Both the position numbers and the translations under genes were made by a program. Below, one piece after another: positions 59,801 through 64,000 of a stretch of DNA of 64,000 nt. Positions within the stretch are counted from its first letter, which is position 1, and each line of letters starts with the position of its first letter. This DNA comes from Bathymodiolus brooksi (taxonomy: Eukaryota; Mollusca; Bivalvia; Mytilida; Modiolidae): assembly GCA_963680875.1 (NCBI GenBank), contig OY804579.1:18709804-18773803 (forward strand), given 5' to 3'. The notes beneath the pieces were generated by a model. The model saw only the letters and a list, made by a program, of their open reading frames with translations. It was not told the DNA's origin and made no database searches.

Positions 59801-62800
59801 CATCGGAACTTTCTATTTTTAGTAGTCCCTTTACTTTCTATTATTTTTTTTTTCTTTTACAAATATATTTTATTTATCTCTTTCGCAAAGTGAATTCCAG
59901 ATGAATAATTGTATTAACGTAAATTTGATTTATATATAGCTTAATATTAACGTTGCGGTGGCATAATGGTCTAGCACACATGACTGCCGATAACAACATC
60001 GTGAGATCAATATTGTATTCTTACTTAATTCATAATTCATCTAATACAGTACATATAACGATATAACGTACATGTTTTAACATAGTTAAGGTTTGTTAGG
60101 TTTGATTTACATATTCGGTGTTTCGTTTATAATGGTCCTTTTGTTATCCTTACTAAGGATTTTATTGATACAGTCTATCGTTTATGAGTCAGTGCTAAAT
60201 GTGTAGAATTACTTGGAATTTTAGTGGTATGATTTTACTTTAATGGGCCATGACCAATAATACAGTATTATATAATCTATCACGCTTTACTTTTCTCAAC
60301 AAAAGAAGTTTGAAGATACCGTAAATATAAATTACCGTCTTCCAATCAAAGCATACTACCGTATTTGTACTCTTAGTCATATCAGAATCGAAATAAATCA
60401 TGGAAGCCAGAATGTGTTTTGGTTTTAACATGGATTGGCGGATATTAGTAAATTGTATCCCTCGCTTCTGGCTCGGGATAAAATACTATTCTCTGATGTT
60501 CTCGTGGCAAGTATAATTTTGATTGGCTAAAAAGGTACTTTTAAAACTTCAGGGATGCCGTGCGGTGACAGAAAATCAATAATCGCTCTCACCTATGTGC
60601 TGTCCATTTACATTGTGCACAGCAGACGACACACATTTCACAAGATGACAGAAAATCAATAATCGCTCTCTGTGATCTTTGTCCAAAGATACACGTATTT
60701 ATGTTTTTCCTATAATAAGGACATACTTATTAATGTTGGAACATTCAGATAAAAATGTTATCAGTCTCTAGATGTTATATATCCCGTTTTAAAGGTCAGT
60801 GGTTTTGATAAAACGGGATATATAACATCTCGAGACTAATAACGTATAATATTCGCCAATCCATGTTAAAACTCCCAACACACTCTGGCTTCCATGATTT
60901 ATTTCTTAATTATTCAACATGGATTATATCCTCTCCTGCCGCTGTAGTCCTGCTTTACCATGTTATGCAGTTGACTTGGTTCCTTTGACATTCTAATTAC
61001 TGAGAATAATTTCCTCTCGTGATTTAAAAAATAAAAAGATCAACATTCGGTTATAAAAAGATTTTAAAAAGCAATTTACAGAGCTCAGCATTGACGAGTT
61101 TCTGCGGTTGCTACGGATAATATTTGGTTACTAGGGACATTGTAAGGTTTAAGGAATTCTTATAATATATACTGGTTAGTAAATGATAAGATGTCTCTAG
61201 ATCTGCTAAGGTGCTGTTGTAGAATTTTTTTTCTTGATTAAATAAAAGGTCCATGAGATCTACAGGAAAATATTGTGCATAGGGAAACCTGTTGCTATGG
61301 ACGGGGCATAACTATGAATAAAAATATCAAAATGTATTCTTGAAATATGAAATGACATTTGTAATGTGTATAGCTTGACAAAAATGTACCGCTTAATCAA
61401 ATATCAAGTCAAAAGATCGTAGATGTCAAAATTCAACCATTAGTTGCAATAATATAGGCTAATTTAATGTTTACAAAACCGTTGCTAAGGTGACAAAACT
61501 ACACAAAAATACTATATAGAGAATTGGAATATTATTTTTAGAGTGTACATACACAGAATATAACATTTTGTCGAAAAGACTATGCAAAATATGTAAAATA
61601 AAACCACCATATTTGAATTTCCAATGATTAATTGGACCCTCCTCCATTTACGTTACTAAGCAATAAAGGACAAAGTGAAATCATCAAACAATTTATTTTT
61701 CTTACCTTTCAATGATTGTGTTTGATATTATATCTATATTAACAGTTTCTGAGATTGGGCCAAAATCTACCCTTATCATACTCACTCCTTTAACCAAACC
61801 ATTGTTACGATATGCTGTGTGACAGTTTTATATATGTTTGTGAAGGATTGTCATTGTATGACGTATACGCAGTTGCAGATGAATAGGTATAAATATTATT
61901 GTAATAAAATCATAAATACATGTATATAATTTAACCTCCATGCATTGAGTGTTTTATTTAAGTTTTTTGTCACTAGTTTTATTTGGTTTTCCAACCTTTC
62001 GACTTTGAGCGTACCTGATGAAGGTTATTCCAGAAAAGCGTCGTGCGCACTAAATTAGATATCTACGTTTTTATTTTTAACCCGTTTTTAAGTTTTCAAA
62101 ATGTCTAAATTTTCCCTTTACTGCTATTATTTACATCAGTATTTTATATCAAATTGTATATGTACGAATTGTCTGAAATAATCGTTTTACATGTACTAAA
62201 TTGTGACATTTTAGTGTGCAAAAAGAACAATTAAACTTAAAAAAGAGGGTTGCTCTCTTTTTTCTCTAAGAAATAAAAGAATGATCTTACATTGTTGGTA
62301 CGTATTCTCCTGGAAATGAGTTAGTAGCATAGCTCATCAGGATGCATGTTTTACCCACAGCACTGAAAATAAATATTGCATAAGACATAAGCAAAATACA
62401 TATGCAAGTATTTTTAATGTACTTTTTGAAAGACTTCTTTGAAGACACTGGAAGTTAAAAAATGTTTAACATCATATACACCTATTTAAATTTTCAAATC
62501 CAATCATTCACGGGACGCTTAGTTAGATTTTATAGTGCTTGCTCACTGAACCAACAGTCTGTGGGTAGACATGTCGGACATGACCCAACAGACAGACTGC
62601 CGTACCCGAAACGACCAATCTAACGATTAGACAACTATTTGACAAAGTTAGATCACATTAATATATATAATTGTTAATGACTCAAACAAATGCTCGAGCA
62701 TTTGAATGTGGTGCATTCTAATAAGACAAAACTATTACATGTAAATGGTCAAATGTAAAAATAATGAAGAAAGTATGATAATCAAAATTGACTACACATT

Positions 62801-62913
62801 TCAAGATTGTTCTCAAAATTATCAGAAGATATCATGTAATAAAACATAATTTCCATTATGATATAATGACCTACTTACCCATCCCCAACCACAACACATT
62901 TAATTGACTGCAT
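53877..62913 (-). CDS. Rac-like small GTPase, copy 5 (best preserved)
   Basis: Exons on the minus strand: 62879-62913, 62291-62362, 58164-58281, 57245-57307, 53877-54167; 35+72+118+63+291 bp gives 192 codons plus stop. All introns are GT-AG. The start codon opens [12 protein letters not shown], followed by [20 protein letters not shown] and YVPT in switch [17 protein letters not shown] in switch [42 protein letters not shown] with [13 protein letters not shown], and [11 protein letters not shown] at the end. All five nucleotide-binding motifs and the prenylation box are present, so an active Rac-type GTPase is plausible. F37 is Y here. Exact intron positions agree among the three genes. Minisatellites fill intron 4 and the TIR element fills intron 2. 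Which Rac paralogue it is cannot be told without a tree. Confidence 0.88.
54203..54455 (-). repeat. SINE body in intron 4, second family (copy 5)
   Basis: As at 6430-6675. Confidence 0.6.
54709..56900 (-). repeat. 45/65-bp minisatellite in intron 4 of copy 5
   Basis: About 2.2 kb. A block of 65- and 45-bp units at about 55100-55560 recurs at about 56280-56740, a higher-order duplication. 45-bp units are next to exon 4. Confidence 0.95.
56982..57205 (-). repeat. 31-bp minisatellite in intron 4 of copy 5
   Basis: Seven units, the longest such array in the window. Confidence 0.9.
58330..58575 (+). repeat. tRNA-derived SINE next to exon 3 (copy 5)
   Basis: B box GAGTTCGAATCCCG near 58409; tail GTGGCGTTAAACACCATAAC. 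Confidence 0.75.
59065..61789. mobile_element. TIR DNA transposon in intron 2 (copy 5)
   Basis: Ends AGGAGTAGGTATGATAAGGG and, inverted, AGGAGTGAGTATGATAAGGG, flanked by ATAA and TTAA. Contains the palindrome at 60390-60905. Confidence 0.65.
62009..62048 (+). ncRNA. Hammerhead-ribozyme-like motif (copy 5)
   Basis: Stem I strands GCGTAC and GTGCGC, CTGATGA and GTC kept, but GAAAA replaces GAAAC so the second stem III pair is lost. Confidence 0.35.
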
Positions 62914-63165
62914 TTTATATTCTATTATTGACACTTTTTAAATCTATGCACGTTTAAATACCAACAATATTTTATTTCTATATTTAAACAATTGCAAATT
63001 TCTATAAGTAACCTTATCTATTCATTTCTATCGTTATCGTTAGGAATGATTTTATCCAATGATAGGTCGTCAAATAAATGAAACATCGTCCAAATAACTT
63101 TATTGATACCCGGATGTGACTACATGATACCTTTAAGTAATATTAAGAAGCTATAACGTGTATGT
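62914..63165 (-). promoter_or_regulatory. 5' flank of Rac-like copy 5
   Basis: About 250 bp between the start codon and the mirror arm; AT-rich. A divergent or compact promoter is expected here, but no element can be named. Confidence 0.25.
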
Positions 63166-64000
63166 ATAACCTTCATCAGGTACGCTCAAAGTCGAAAGGT
63201 TGGAAAACCAAATAAAACTAGTGACAAAAAACTGAAATAAAACACTCAATACATGGAGGTTAAATTATATGCATGCATTTATGATTTTATTGCAACAATA
63301 TTTGTACATAATCATCTGCAAGTGCGTACGTCATGCAATGACAATCCTTCACAAACATATACAAAACTGTCACACAGCATATCGTAACAATGGTTTGGTT
63401 AAATTTATGATTTATTATTGCACTTGGGATTATAAAGGTCTTATAAAATCAAGAAACAACGAAAGCTATACGTTTCATTAATAATTTGTCTATTTTTTAG
63501 GCCAATTTCTGCCCTTATCATACCTACTCCTTTATGATTTATTATTGCACTTGAGTTGATAAACCATTATTGAGCCCAATAAAATATACACAGATTAAGG
63601 TTACAAACAAAATCGACTACTGATGCTAAAATCTCACACTCAAAGCCACTCTTACCAAGAAGTGCAGCAAAACACAAAACATCTCCTGACTCTGTATTAA
63701 TTTATTTTAATTGATTGGATGGTGCTTAACGCCAACTTTATCGGGTTTTTTTTCCCCAGCTATATCATGGCGTCTTATTTTATGTAGATATGGTAGCTTT
63801 ATTATATAACAGGGATTAATATTTGTCCCATGCTTTAGAAAGAGGAAAACCAAATTGGATACTTGTATACAATATAAATAAAGCTAACATACGACAGCTT
63901 CAACTGTACGTTTTGTTTTTGTGACATTATAATTCACATCTAGGTTAAAAAGAGAATTCTAATTAAACAGGGAAGCAATGATATCGATCTTATAAACAAT
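63166..64000 (+). other. Start of the next plus-strand arm
   Basis: Reverse complement of intron 2 of copy 5, starting within the hammerhead-like motif. At 63400-63535 it carries a short relic of the TIR element's left end between two copies of ATGATTTATTATTGCACTTG. The window ends about 300 bp before the expected exon 3. Confidence 0.75.

Overview
The window looks like nuclear DNA of an animal, most likely a mollusc and probably a bivalve. It is AT-rich, its genes are split by GT-AG introns, it has no bacterial gene layout, and it is crowded with tRNA-derived SINEs ending in a shared GGCGTTAAACA-type tail, LINEs of the apurinic-endonuclease class, and MITE-like inverted repeats. The species call is inference, since no search could be run.

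The backbone is a tandem series of head-to-head (inverted) copies of one segment carrying a five-exon Rac-like small GTPase gene. I assembled three complete copies on the minus strand (6099-13383, 24566-41858, 53877-62913). Each splices in silico to exactly 192 codons, the length of Rac1, with P-loop, switch I, DTAGQ, TKxD, SA and a C-terminal CHLL prenylation box. Between them, on the plus strand, lie mirror-image arms that begin inside intron 2. These therefore hold only exons 3-5 or less and are broken (14705-15660; 42783-46514; a third arm starts at about 63166 and runs off the window; bases 1-2680 are the end of another). Intron 4 of every copy carries a 31-bp minisatellite and a 45/65-bp minisatellite whose length varies from about 0.2 to over 2.5 kb.

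Tail-to-tail with each Rac copy, on its 3' side, is a second partial gene. It has exon A (about 240 bp), exon B (79 bp, phase-compatible with A) and an intact 98-codon ORF, repeated at 2819-3912, 21316-22408, 49918-48842 (minus) and 51345-52256. I do not recognise the family with confidence.

Insertions decorate the array. There is a nearly intact L1-like LINE (16569-21235) sitting in the minisatellite, with two in-frame stops in a single-frame ORF2. A composite insertion of about 10 kb in intron 4 of the middle gene (25361-35515) contains a pogo/Tigger-like TIR element with a LINE fragment inside it, another LINE fragment, a full-length SINE, and a foldback-type element whose inverted termini are tandem arrays of a roughly 17-bp motif. 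A TIR element of about 2.7-2.95 kb lies in intron 2 of all three genes and appears to be missing, with an excision-like footprint, from the mirror arms. A hammerhead-ribozyme-like core lies in intron 2, next to the point where the arms begin.

Functionally, the three minus-strand genes could each encode a Rac-type molecular switch. One has lost the first P-loop glycine. The intron-4 splice donor exists in GC, GT and destroyed forms among the copies. No bacterial, viral or toxin gene was seen.
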